Origin: Alphaproteobacteria bacterium
Lineage (GTDB): Bacteria > Pseudomonadota > Alphaproteobacteria > Rs-D84
DNA: 45,241 nt
Assembly: GCA_017436325.1 (NCBI GenBank)
Contig: JAFSDI010000016.1
Coordinates: 1-45,241, forward strand
Direction: 5' to 3'
Under the pieces are notes generated by a model. That model was not told the DNA's origin and ran no database searches. It was given only the letters and a program-made list of their open reading frames with translations. Shown piece after piece: positions 9,025 through 18,435 of the stretch. Every line of letters begins with the position of its first letter. Within the stretch, counting starts at the first letter, position 1. A program made the position numbers and the translations under genes.

Positions 9025-9800
9025 AAATAAGTTTTATAAATGATGAATATTCTGAAGATGTCCATAGATGCATAGATTTCTGTCGTGCAAAAGATATTCG
9101 TTATATAGAATTGCGTAAAATAGATGGAAAAAACATTGCTAATTTAGAAAAACAGCAGATAGAAGAAATAGCAGAAGTGTTAAGAAAAAATGACATACAA
9201 GTATCGTCAATTGCGTCACCATTTTTAAAATGGGATAATGACAGAATTCCTGCTGATGATTTTAAATTTAAAATATTTGGTACAAATAAAGAATGTTTGG
9301 ATTCTTTGATAGAATATGCAAATATTTTAGGGACAAGCAATATCAGAATATTTTCTTTTCTTAAAAATGTTTTTTTTAATGTTAAATTTTTTGCTGGTTA
9401 TTTACACAAATTAGACGATTATATTGAAAAAAAACATATAAATCTTTTGTTGGAGAACGAGCCTGTATGCAATATAGCAACAATCTATGATTTATACACT
9501 TTTTTTAGAATATATAAGTTTAATAATGTTTTTCCATTGATAGATATTGGCAATTGCCGTCAAAATGTTGTTTCAAAGCAAGAATTAGATGTCGTTGCAC
9601 AAAGCTGTTTCTATTACCATATTAAAGATTACAGTAAAAAATCAAATACGTATGTGGCGCTTGGTGATGGGGATATGGATTTTGATTATTTATTGAATAT
9701 AGCAAAAAATGATTCTTTTTTATCGTTAGAAACGCACACAGGAAACCAGAAAGATTTTATAAAATCTGTTCAAATACTAAAGGATATGTTAAATGTTTAA
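9021..9800 (+). CDS. Sugar isomerase/epimerase-like TIM barrel protein
   Basis: The 259-aa product belongs to the xylose isomerase-like/AP-endonuclease 2 TIM barrel superfamily. Likely metal ligands are E145 or E147 (LLENEP), D175 (LIDIGN), H200 (YYHIKD) and E237 (SLETH), with LGDGDMDF before the last. Members include hydroxypyruvate isomerase, inosose dehydratase and 3-dehydroshikimate dehydratase. Next to an AroE-like gene, a dehydroshikimate- or inosose-type substrate is worth testing. ATG overlaps the preceding TGA, and the gene overlaps the next by 8 nt. Confidence 0.78.
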   Translation: MKISFINDEYSEDVHRCIDFCRAKDIRYIELRKIDGKNIANLEKQQIEEIAEVLRKNDIQVSSIASPFLKWDNDRIPADDFKFKIFGTNKECLDSLIEYANILGTSNIRIFSFLKNVFFNVKFFAGYLHKLDDYIEKKHINLLLENEPVCNIATIYDLYTFFRIYKFNNVFPLIDIGNCRQNVVSKQELDVVAQSCFYYHIKDYSKKSNTYVALGDGDMDFDYLLNIAKNDSFLSLETHTGNQKDFIKSVQILKDMLNV

Positions 9801-10755
9801 TATTGGTATAATTGGGCTTGGACATATATCGGAAAAACATATTGTTGCTATACAGAACAATTCAGAATTATGTTTGACTGGTGGCTATGATATTGATATG
9901 GATAAGGCGCGCACATGGTGCAAAACACACAATACAAATATGTATGACAGCCTTGATAGGATCATACAAGAAAATGATATATTGGTTGTTTTGACACCAC
10001 ACCATACTCATTCTTCGATTGTTAAAGAAATTGTATTAAAAAACAAATGGTGTATATGTGAAAAACCGTTGTGTATCAAAGCATCTGAATTTGATGGTTT
10101 TGAAAAAGATAACAAGGTTTTTGTAATTTTTCAAAACAGATATAACAAAGCTATAATTGAAGCTAAAAATAAAATAGAGAGTGATGTTTTGGGTAAAATA
10201 AATTTTATGCAGCTGAATACATTATGGTACAGAAATATGGATTATTATATCAAAAGCGATTGGCGCGGAAAAGTTGATACAGAGGGAGGAATACTTTATA
10301 ACCAAGGCATTCATTCAATTGACGTTGCTTTATATTTATTAAATGCTAATTTTTCAGATTGCAAAATTTTATCAGCAGAAAAATATAATTATCATCCAGG
10401 GCTAATAAATACAGAATCCGTTGTAAAGTTTGTTATGCATGTAAAAGGTGTTTTGGTTGACATGTTTGTGACGACTGAATTTGCAACATCTAATTATGAA
10501 AATTCTCTTCTTGTATCAGGAACGAAAAGTAGTATTAAAATTTCAGGCAACCATTTAAATAAAGTGGTTTATCCTGAAAATGTTATTTTTGATGATACCA
10601 ATGATATTTATGGGGCTTCACATATAGAAAATTATCGTCAAATTTTGCAATATATAAAAGACGGCAAAGGTAACCCTGTGTTCTTTTCAGAGGGACTTGA
10701 TAGGATAAAACTGATAGAAAATATTTATAATGTGTGTATTAATAAAAGGTCTTGA
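9793..10755 (+). CDS. Gfo/Idh/MocA-family oxidoreductase
   Basis: The 320-aa product has an N-terminal Rossmann fold (IGIIGLGHISEKH) and the family EKP motif (CEKPLCI, about 90-92), followed by the alpha/beta substrate domain with DWRGKVDTEGGILYNQGIHSIDV. That last segment resembles the NQGIH region of sugar-nucleotide 3-dehydrogenases of the WlbA/WbpB group, as well as inositol dehydrogenases. It probably oxidises a ring or chain hydroxyl with NAD. It closes the operon begun by SerRS paralogue 1, with overlapping ends throughout. Confidence 0.82.
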   Translation: MFNIGIIGLGHISEKHIVAIQNNSELCLTGGYDIDMDKARTWCKTHNTNMYDSLDRIIQENDILVVLTPHHTHSSIVKEIVLKNKWCICEKPLCIKASEFDGFEKDNKVFVIFQNRYNKAIIEAKNKIESDVLGKINFMQLNTLWYRNMDYYIKSDWRGKVDTEGGILYNQGIHSIDVALYLLNANFSDCKILSAEKYNYHPGLINTESVVKFVMHVKGVLVDMFVTTEFATSNYENSLLVSGTKSSIKISGNHLNKVVYPENVIFDDTNDIYGASHIENYRQILQYIKDGKGNPVFFSEGLDRIKLIENIYNVCINKRS

Positions 10756-10781
10756 ATTCATTCAAAAAAATTGTGTATACT
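10752..10781 (+). promoter_or_regulatory. Promoter of the second SerRS gene
   Basis: TTGAAT (10752-10757), an 18-nt spacer and TATACT (10776-10781) lie across the stop codon of the oxidoreductase gene. The second SerRS may thus be transcribed on its own as well as by read-through. Confidence 0.5.
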
Positions 10782-10811
10782 CAGGCTAGACTAATAAATA
10801 AAGGCTTAATT

Positions 10812-12155
10812 ATGATAGATATAAAATTATTACGAGAACATCCAGAATTGTTTCGTGAATTGGTCAGAATAAGAAATTCTGATATTAATGTAGACGAATT
10901 AATAAATATTGATCAACAATTACGTGAGCAACAACAAAAAACTGAAGCTTTGCAATCAGAATTGAATAATCTGTCACGTCAAAAGATGATAGAAGAAGCA
11001 AAACAGGTCAAAGAACAATTGGCACAACAAGAACCAATCCTTAAAGAATTGCAAGATAAACGCAAACAAATATTAGATCGTGTCCCGAATTTCTTAGCAC
11101 CAGATACCCCTGTTGGTGAATCGGATGCACAAAATTTGGAAGTGTTCCGTTGGGGCGAACAACCTAAATTTGATTTTACACCAAAAACACACGAAGAATT
11201 GGGTAAAAAGTTGGGCATTTTGGATATAGAACGTGGCACAAAGGTTTCTGGGTCTGGTTTTTACTATTGGGTTGGGGATGGCGCAAGATTACAAAATGCC
11301 GCATTTAGATATGTAGAAGATTTATTATCAGAACGTGGTTTTATTCCCTTTAAAACACCTGTAGTGACAAAAAGGAACGCGTTATACGCAACAGGATACT
11401 TCCCGTTTTCTCAAGACGAAACATATTGTATTAATGATTCTGATATGGTTTTAATTGGTACTTCTGAACAATCTTTGGTTCCATACCGTATGAATGAAAC
11501 AATCGAAGAATCAAAACTGCCTTTACTTTATACAGCATTCACACCATGTTTTAGATATGAGGCGGGTGCAGCAGGCCGTGCAACACGTGGTATTTTCCGT
11601 GTACATCAATTTCATAAACAAGAACAAATTGTTTTGTGTAAACCGGAAGAATCTGAGTATTGGAACTTGGTTTGTCAAAAAAACGTAGAAGATATTATGC
11701 AAGGACTTGAAATTCCGTACCGTGTTGTATTGGTTTGCACTGGTGACATGGGCGCACCAGGTTTTAAAAAATTTGATACAGAGGGATGGTTTGCAGGATT
11801 TGGTGAATATCGTGAAACGCATTCAAATTCAAATTTAATTGATTATCAAGCGCGTCGTGCAAACATAAAGTTTAATGGGAAGAATAAGGGTTTTGTTCAT
11901 ACTATTTCATCAACAGCATTAACAGATCGTGCTTTGATTGCGATTATTGAAAATAACCAAACTAAAGAAGGTTATATCAAAATCCCGAAAGCATTACAAA
12001 AGTATATGAATGGACAAACAGAAATTCGACCGGCACAACACAAAGATGTTGAACATGTTGATGTTTCATATCTAAAAGATCGTCTTGATGGTTTACAATA
12101 TGAAAGCATCGGGGATAACAATCCAGAAACTTTGGCTTTCTTCAAAAAATCATAA
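10812..12155 (+). CDS. serS: Seryl-tRNA synthetase (second copy)
   Basis: The 447-aa product is a complete SerRS: N-terminal MIDIKLLREHPELF, a coiled-coil tRNA arm, then the class II core with IGTSEQ, motif 2 (TPCFRYEAGAAGRATRGIFRVHQF) and motif 3 (STALTDRALIAIIENNQ). It shares THSNSN and the ISSTA pattern with paralogue 1, so both come from the same unusual SerRS branch. It is closer to canonical sequences than paralogue 1 and has its own promoter, so it may be the housekeeping enzyme or a resistance copy. ATG at 10812 is favoured because it gives the family N-terminus. Its last codons overlap the tail of the converging gene by 6 bp. Confidence 0.87.
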   Translation: MIDIKLLREHPELFRELVRIRNSDINVDELINIDQQLREQQQKTEALQSELNNLSRQKMIEEAKQVKEQLAQQEPILKELQDKRKQILDRVPNFLAPDTPVGESDAQNLEVFRWGEQPKFDFTPKTHEELGKKLGILDIERGTKVSGSGFYYWVGDGARLQNAAFRYVEDLLSERGFIPFKTPVVTKRNALYATGYFPFSQDETYCINDSDMVLIGTSEQSLVPYRMNETIEESKLPLLYTAFTPCFRYEAGAAGRATRGIFRVHQFHKQEQIVLCKPEESEYWNLVCQKNVEDIMQGLEIPYRVVLVCTGDMGAPGFKKFDTEGWFAGFGEYRETHSNSNLIDYQARRANIKFNGKNKGFVHTISSTALTDRALIAIIENNQTKEGYIKIPKALQKYMNGQTEIRPAQHKDVEHVDVSYLKDRLDGLQYESIGDNNPETLAFFKKS

Positions 12156-13571
12156 GAACAAGTTTTCGTATTTCCAGTATTCTATCTTGAATTGAGTGGA
12201 TAATGGATCTGTAATTATTTTATCTGACAGATTATATTTGTCTTTCAACAATAATTGTATTTGATAATATACGTCCCACAACAAAGAAATTATTTGTTGT
12301 GGGTTATTTATTATTTGCTCGTTAAAATTATCTGAGTTTAATAAATTTTGAAACTGTATTTGAGTATCAGACTTTAATAAAAATGTGATTTTTTTTATAA
12401 AATCAGTTGTTAAAAATTCTGTGGGCGGAAGATAATGATCTGCCAACATAGCCAAGCATTTTAATATTGCACGAATAGTTATAGAAATATATAGCAAATA
12501 TGTAAATCTTTGTTTGCGTTTTATTGCTTTGTCTATAACCCTTATATAACGCCAGATAATAAAATTATAATACATAGATTGTTTGTGTAATACATTTTCA
12601 CTTGCCGATTTTTGGTGTGTAAAAAATTTGTATTTATCAGATATTCTGTTTGCTGTGTCATATGATATAACATCCTTGTTTGAATAAAAAATACCGGATT
12701 CGTCTGGTAAATAGAACATAGTATCAATTTTTGTGTTTTCTTTATAGTTTTGTTCTATATCGTTGTAGGTAGGGAACCAAACACCATGTTTATGAAAATT
12801 CATATCAGGTATATTTTCAATATGATATAAAGGGGATATTTTTTTTGTTGCGAAAAAATCATCTAACATTTTATTAAATACACCTGTTAAAGAATTATCC
12901 ACATCTTTTAAGAACAAGGTTTCTTTCCATTTACAATGTGGAACGAAAGATTTTTTGGTTAAAAACGATATGTCCAAAAAAGCATTTAGATATGCAACAA
13001 ACCTGTCGAATTTTATAAAGGAGTCAAAATTTGTAAAATGATTTTGTAAAAGTTTAAGATTTTTATTTAATTTAAGTTTTAAATTATGCAATTTGATATC
13101 AAATATTTGTTTTGGATAAAAAGACCATTCTTTTTTAAATTTTAATATGATATTTTTTGGGTCATGTAGGGTAACGCTGTTTATGAACCAAAACATAAGC
13201 CAATCAGGAAGATTGTACCAATTATTACGATTTTGTGGATTATATATAATATCGCTTACATCAGAACGTGCTAGACTTTCAAGTTCTAACCTTATTCCTT
13301 TATCAAAAGAGTTTTTATGGTCTGGGAAATCCAAGTTTTCAACAAATTTGCTAAGTTTTGCTGCGTATTTAATATAATCTTTTTGATAATAAAATATTAA
13401 AAACATATCAAGATCTGAAAACTTGTCTGCCGTTCCATAAGCAACAGATGATGTTATATTAACCAAAAACTTTTGTTTCAATTCTGGAAATTTGTTTATT
13501 ATTGCAGGATAGATATCATTATAAAAAACATCTCTTGCTATTTTTAGTATCTTATCAGATGTTGTTTCCAT
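12150..13571 (-). CDS. Nucleotidyltransferase-domain protein
   Basis: The 473-aa product starts with a Pol-beta-type nucleotidyltransferase signature, SSVAYG then SDLDMFLIF (residues about 41-60), giving the pair of metal-binding aspartates D53 and D55. The remaining 400 residues are mostly helical with no motif I recognise; the layout recalls DUF4037-like and aminoglycoside adenylyltransferase-type proteins. It would transfer a nucleotide to a small molecule or protein. It is the last gene of the four-gene minus-strand operon, 15 bp after the radical-SAM gene. Confidence 0.7.
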   Translation of the reverse strand: METTSDKILKIARDVFYNDIYPAIINKFPELKQKFLVNITSSVAYGTADKFSDLDMFLIFYYQKDYIKYAAKLSKFVENLDFPDHKNSFDKGIRLELESLARSDVSDIIYNPQNRNNWYNLPDWLMFWFINSVTLHDPKNIILKFKKEWSFYPKQIFDIKLHNLKLKLNKNLKLLQNHFTNFDSFIKFDRFVAYLNAFLDISFLTKKSFVPHCKWKETLFLKDVDNSLTGVFNKMLDDFFATKKISPLYHIENIPDMNFHKHGVWFPTYNDIEQNYKENTKIDTMFYLPDESGIFYSNKDVISYDTANRISDKYKFFTHQKSASENVLHKQSMYYNFIIWRYIRVIDKAIKRKQRFTYLLYISITIRAILKCLAMLADHYLPPTEFLTTDFIKKITFLLKSDTQIQFQNLLNSDNFNEQIINNPQQIISLLWDVYYQIQLLLKDKYNLSDKIITDPLSTQFKIEYWKYENLFL

Positions 13572-13586
13572 TGTTGTGCCTTGATT

Positions 13587-15014
13587 TTATAAAGTATGAT
13601 GACCTATTGAATATGAAAGAGTATGTGGTATTGCACGAACATTATCAAATAATTTCAATCTGTCCGCCATTGTTGGTTTATAAATCCATTGTGGTTTACT
13701 TTTTATATGTGCAGGGATTTGATCATACAAATCTTTCAAGAACAATTCATAGAATATTTTTGTATAATTACATGCCTTAGTATCTATTTGCATTTCGTTC
13801 CCAGTAAAACTTAATGCTTCATAAGCACATCCGTTACCGCACACACCAATCGCAGGACAGTTTTGGCATTGTTCATAAAATATTGGTGATCGTGCCGCCC
13901 AATTTTTTATAACAAAATTTGAATAATTATCTAAGCCTTTCTTATCCAAAGATAATTTATTCATGACTAAAAAGGATTTGCATGGACCGACAAAACCTGA
14001 AGCATTGATGTTCAGTGTAGAACCATTCGCAGCACCACAATCATGATATCTGAATTTTTGAAAAACAAAAGGTGCCAATTTTCTGTATACAAGTTCAAAA
14101 AAGATACCATCATGTCTATATTTTCTATGTAAATCGTAGATCTTTGTCGCATATGATTTTTCATCTATCAAGAAAGGAAAATCTAATTGTGAATTTGTTG
14201 GAGGTTTCATGAAATTTACCCCCAGCCCCACGGGATGATATTCACTGATAATCCAATCAATAGTATGTTCTATGTTTGCTATGTTATGCAAACCAATTAC
14301 AGTAGATATAGAGACTTCTGCATCATATTCTTTTAACAGTTTTATTGCTTTGTCTGCGTATTTCCATGTTCCAAAACCAGCATGATTCACACGCAAGGAA
14401 TCATTTATAATTGCGGGACCATCCATAGACACAATGGTTTTTACATTATTTTCAGCAAGATACCGTGCTTCTTTATCTTTGATAAGTACGCCATTGCTAC
14501 CCATAACAATCCAATAATTTTCGTGTGGTCTTGCAAATTGTTTTGCTGTTTCCACTATATCTTTTATTGTTTCAAAAAACATCGTTGGTTCCCCGCCTGT
14601 GATGTGTATAATTTTTTCTTTAGATTCTGTGGAATTAGCAAAGAAATATTGTAATATTCTTGCAATATGTTCTTTGGCCAAAGGTTTCTTTTGAACGGTG
14701 TTTATATTATTCATAACCTTGCAGTATTTGCAAGACATGTTGCATAAATCAGTGATAAGCATTCTTAACAAATTAAAATCAGGTTTAGAAATGACTCTTT
14801 GTTCCAATTTCAATTTTATGTCATTAACTTTATCGACTGACTTTGTTTCATCAAAAAAAACATTATCTGACAACATTTTCCTTTCTGGTATTGACGCTTG
14901 TGCCAAAGAGGTTTGTGTATCCGGATAAAAATTAGAAGTGAATATCTGATCTATTGTCAATGAATTATTCCAACAATGAACATTATCCAGATTCATAAAA
15001 CTTGTATATTTCAT
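13587..15014 (-). CDS. Radical SAM/SPASM-domain protein
   Basis: The 475-aa product has an N-terminal region of about 80 residues, the radical-SAM cluster motif CNMSCKYC (C91, C95, C98), HITGGEPTMFF for SAM binding, and a C-terminal SPASM region with cysteines in HDCG, GPCKSF, QCQNCPAIGVCGNGCAYE and KACNY, enough for two auxiliary Fe-S clusters. SPASM proteins modify peptides or proteins (anSME, RiPP maturases) or small molecules. No precursor-peptide ORF was seen nearby. It lies between a GT92-like gene and a nucleotidyltransferase gene in one operon. Confidence 0.85.
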   Translation of the reverse strand: MKYTSFMNLDNVHCWNNSLTIDQIFTSNFYPDTQTSLAQASIPERKMLSDNVFFDETKSVDKVNDIKLKLEQRVISKPDFNLLRMLITDLCNMSCKYCKVMNNINTVQKKPLAKEHIARILQYFFANSTESKEKIIHITGGEPTMFFETIKDIVETAKQFARPHENYWIVMGSNGVLIKDKEARYLAENNVKTIVSMDGPAIINDSLRVNHAGFGTWKYADKAIKLLKEYDAEVSISTVIGLHNIANIEHTIDWIISEYHPVGLGVNFMKPPTNSQLDFPFLIDEKSYATKIYDLHRKYRHDGIFFELVYRKLAPFVFQKFRYHDCGAANGSTLNINASGFVGPCKSFLVMNKLSLDKKGLDNYSNFVIKNWAARSPIFYEQCQNCPAIGVCGNGCAYEALSFTGNEMQIDTKACNYTKIFYELFLKDLYDQIPAHIKSKPQWIYKPTMADRLKLFDNVRAIPHTLSYSIGHHTL

Positions 15015-15038
15015 AACGTATTTCCTTGTAGTATCTTT

Positions 15039-15923
15039 TTAGTGTTTACTTCTTTGTGCGATATTATGTTTTATTTGTTCTACAAAAGGCAACAAACAAG
15101 TATCAAGCACTTCATTTTTATCATTTTCATCTAAATATTTCTGAATATTTTCCTTCTTTTGGCGAAAGTTTTTGTGGGTTGGATGATTTTCAGACTGTGC
15201 CTTTGCTTTATCTTTAAATTCTTGCAAACTTTTAAGTCTATAATGATTTATAGCAATTAAATCGTTTGAATAAACTAAATTTCTGCCAGTCCTGTGATTT
15301 GCAATAAATTTGTCGTTTGTATCACCATATTTATATTTTGGTACATCAATAATATTTCCGTGTTCATCAACTGTATTTCCGGCAATATTTTGAATAAAAT
15401 GTGGGTAATATAATGGACCAGTCAATTTTATTGGAACAAATATAGGTTTTGTTCCATTCGCGCCAAATCTATTTCTATAAAGAAAGTTTTCAATTACTAA
15501 CCCGTTGGGTTTTGTTTTGTGTCCAGAAGTTCCAAACAACATCCACGGTATCAACAATTGTGAAAAATCAGTCTGTTGTCTAAGATTATATAAAAACTCT
15601 TGAATATTACAATGTTTTCGTAACACTATAAATTCATCAATATCCAGTCCAATCATATAGTCATTTGAAAGTCCATAAGTATCTACCGCTAATTGATATG
15701 TTTGCATTTGTGTATAAAGATCTCCGTCCTTTACAGCTATATCATAAGTAGCAATTCCACTGCTTACATATGGCTTTAATATTTCGTTTATATTGTCCGT
15801 GGAGTTATCATCATAAATATAGAAATGGTTAAACCCTATGATTTTGTGGTATTCTATCCACTCTGCAATATATTCGCCTTCATTTTTAACGATAGCAATA
15901 ATAGATATTTTTTGATTTGACAT
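15039..15923 (-). CDS. Glycosyltransferase, GT92/DUF23-like
   Basis: The 294-aa product is a GT-A-fold transferase: VKNEGEYIAEWIEYHKIIGFNHFYIYDDNSTDN at the N-terminus and the DxD-type metal site GLDIDEFI (about residues 92-99), followed by conserved HRTGRN and INHYRLKS. This is the glycosyltransferase family 92-like pattern often found in polysaccharide and surface glycan loci. It is 6 bp downstream of the DUF115-like gene and 24 bp upstream of the radical-SAM gene, in the same operon. The acceptor is unknown. Confidence 0.82.
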   Translation of the reverse strand: MSNQKISIIAIVKNEGEYIAEWIEYHKIIGFNHFYIYDDNSTDNINEILKPYVSSGIATYDIAVKDGDLYTQMQTYQLAVDTYGLSNDYMIGLDIDEFIVLRKHCNIQEFLYNLRQQTDFSQLLIPWMLFGTSGHKTKPNGLVIENFLYRNRFGANGTKPIFVPIKLTGPLYYPHFIQNIAGNTVDEHGNIIDVPKYKYGDTNDKFIANHRTGRNLVYSNDLIAINHYRLKSLQEFKDKAKAQSENHPTHKNFRQKKENIQKYLDENDKNEVLDTCLLPFVEQIKHNIAQRSKH

Positions 15924-15929
15924 AAAATA

Positions 15930-16643
15930 TTACCTTTGTATAGTATACACATCATTAAATAACCCTGTTAATCCAACTGGATTTATAGAGACAATTTTTG
16001 TTTCCGGATAATAAATGCTCATAAACTCTTTTGTTTTCTGCCAGCCGTTTTTTACACAATTTAAATTCAAATGATTTGGTGTTTTGGTATTAAATTGTCC
16101 TGCGGCATTACAATCACAACCCACTAAATACAATTGCTTAGGATTTGCATATGCGATGAACTGTATGGCAGAAAATACCACAGAATTATAATCTGTTAAT
16201 GGGTGGGTAGTTATGTCATACACAAGATCTAGATCCTGATTTATTTTAGGATCCTTTACATAATTGGTATAATAACGTTCGGCACTATGTCTTATTGCCA
16301 CTGATTCTGGAATAATAATTTCTGGTTTTTTGTTTAATATTCCATAAAATTTCTTGGTTTTATATTCTAATGCCTTTTCCAGATACGATTTTGTGCCGTA
16401 ATCTTGAATAAAAAGGAAATCTAAATGAATTTTGTCATACAAAAACGCCGAATTGACACCCACGTAAACAGCATCTTGGATTGGAACAAAATATTTTAAT
16501 GTCGGACCTGTAGCTACCAATACAACATTTTGCCCATTAAACATATTTTTATATTTGGAAAATGTTTTTGAATGTAAAGAATACGCGTCTATATCTCTCT
16601 TGATTAAATATAATTCACGCATAACAACTTCTAAATCAGACAT
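15930..16643 (-). CDS. DUF115/MptE-like glycan-associated protein
   Basis: The 237-aa product has VVLVATGPTLKYF near residue 40, VGVNSAFLYDKIHLDFLFIQDY, and LYLVGCDCNAAGQF near 180. This pattern is shared by DUF115-type proteins and some capsule or LPS glycosyltransferases, which have a Rossmann-like fold. It probably handles a sugar or glycan together with the next gene. It is the first gene of the minus-strand operon and sits behind a leader with a strong intrinsic terminator. Confidence 0.65.
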   Translation of the reverse strand: MSDLEVVMRELYLIKRDIDAYSLHSKTFSKYKNMFNGQNVVLVATGPTLKYFVPIQDAVYVGVNSAFLYDKIHLDFLFIQDYGTKSYLEKALEYKTKKFYGILNKKPEIIIPESVAIRHSAERYYTNYVKDPKINQDLDLVYDITTHPLTDYNSVVFSAIQFIAYANPKQLYLVGCDCNAAGQFNTKTPNHLNLNCVKNGWQKTKEFMSIYYPETKIVSINPVGLTGLFNDVYTIQR

Positions 16644-16662
16644 ACTAATTTCCTTTTTCTAT

Positions 16663-16756
16663 AAAAAAAAGATCAAAATAGTGACATACAAACACTTTTT
16701 TGATCCCTCCGTCATTCTAGACAAGAGAATTGTAGCTTAATTTTTTAGTAATGCAA
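16663..16756 (-). promoter_or_regulatory. Promoter plus attenuator-like terminator before the DUF115-like operon
   Basis: On the minus strand TTGCAT (16756-16751), a 16-nt spacer and TACAAT (16734-16729) form a promoter. About 25 nt on, GATCAAAA and TTTTGATC, extended by AGTG and CACT across one mismatch, form a hairpin (16705-16671) followed at once by eight U. The ribosome binding site (AAAAAGGAAA) comes after this terminator, so most transcripts should stop before the gene unless termination is relieved. Confidence 0.65.
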
Positions 16757-16778
16757 TAAAATATTTATTCACTTAAAG

Positions 16779-18420
16779 TCAATAATAACTGCATATTTCT
16801 TCTCCCATTATCATTTTGTCTTGAACTTTGAAATCGTCATTCCGTGATGCTTTATCTAGAATATCTCTGACGGAAATTTCCAGTTTACCTTTTAATAACA
16901 TATTCACAATATTCGGATTAAGATATGCTAATGCTAAATATTTGTAGAACAGTCTTGGCGAAGTACGAGCATTATGTATAACATTGTCTATATTGCCATC
17001 TTGTTCATATAATTCACGATACTTCCATGCGGTGGCAAAGGCTTTCAGAATCAGATGATTATTATCAGTGACGTTTAATACACCATTTTTGCCATGATCG
17101 TATACTGTGTTAACGTGTTTTCGTAGAAATACTTTTTCGGTAATTGTTATGTTGTTATCACCAATTATGTACTCCATTTGATCTGTGTTTGTGTTTACAT
17201 AATTTTCTGTGATAAATTGTTGTAATTTGGTTGTGTCGGTGGTCAGTGTATAAATTAATTGGTTTTGTGAATATACAACTTTCTCAACTAGTGATTGAAT
17301 CAAATTGCGTTTTTCTGCGAAGTTCATATTAGTTATATCTATGCGTTTTAATGTGGTGGTTAAGTTGGGGGGCAGATTTGTCATATCGTTGTTCAGAAAA
17401 TCTGTTATCGTTTTTATGACGATATCGTCCACCTGGGGTGCGGGCAGATAAAATCCACGGGTTGCATAAATAATGGGTGTTGGTTTTGCCTTTGCCACAT
17501 GTTCGTTGATTGGTAAAGCGTACGCCGTTGTGATTAAACAGTTTACTGGTCAACAAATTGGGTGAACCGTGTGTTTCAGACTTGTTATTCGCGTTGTTTT
17601 GCAAGGCCGCTTGTACACGATTAAACAGTTCTGTGGGCAATATCGCCTGATGCTCGCCCGGGGCAGTAGTATTATTCGTCTTGTTCACAATTTGGCTGAT
17701 ATAAATCCTGTCACGCAATAATCGATGCATACTCATTTTGGCAATGGGTCGGCCGCCCTTTGTGATGCCTTTGGCTGTTGTCCATTGTTTTGCGAATATA
17801 TTATGCGCCACGGCATATTCGGTCAGTGCATTTACAGATTGTAGTTCTAAATACTTTTCAAAGAGTGTCCGAACAGTCACGGCCTCAGCCTCATTCGGAA
17901 TCAATTTTTTATTTATCACATCATATCCCAACGGCGGATTGCCACCCATCCATATACCTTTGGCTTTTGATGCGCGGATTTTATCACGCACACGTTCGCT
18001 TGAAACTTCACGTTCAAACTGGGCGAATGATAACAACATGTTCAATGTCAATTTACCCATAGATGTACTGGTGTCAAACGATTGGGTTATAGACACAAAG
18101 TTCGCATTATACTTGTTGAAATACTGCATCATCTTATGAAAATCCAATATGGAACGTGATAACCGATCCACCTTATAAACCACCACGGTATTAACCAAGC
18201 CGCGCGCCATATCGTCCAACATTTGTTTCAGGGCAGGCCGTTCCATAGTTCCACCAGAAATCGCTGCATCGCTGTATGTTTTACAATATTGCCACCCGTT
18301 GAATGATTGGGATGCAATATATGCCTTGCATGCCTCTTCTTGGTTTTGCAGGGAATTGAACTCCATATCAAGTCCATGCTCGGTTGACTTTCGTGTGTAA
18401 ATCGCACATCTATTTGGCAT
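16779..18420 (-). pseudogene. Large serine recombinase, frameshifted
   Basis: The N-terminal part (from 18420) is a serine resolvase/invertase domain: AIYTRKS with the catalytic serine near residue 12, VYKVDRLSRS, FAQFEREVSSERVRDKI, then a recombinase domain and a zinc-ribbon-like piece. At 17468-17470 (TTT on the minus strand) the frame shifts: removing one T joins the upstream ...KTNTHY to the downstream YATRGFYLPA, restoring one protein of about 540 aa. As read, the N-terminal frame ends at 17329 and the C-terminal frame runs on to 16779. This is either a real inactivating shift or a sequencing error. It lies 15 bp downstream of the DUF2924 gene, the usual pairing in Alphaproteobacteria. 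Confidence 0.85.
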
Positions 18421-18435
18421 TGTCGCCCCCTTTGT

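Noticed and set aside
13587..15014. RiPP cluster with a precursor peptide near the radical SAM gene
   Set aside because: The gaps between operon genes are 6-24 bp and no short ORF with a ribosome binding site was found in the leader at 16644-16778.
17738..18139. 133-aa plus-strand ORF within the recombinase
   Set aside because: It is antisense to the conserved resolvase domain and shows no domain of its own.
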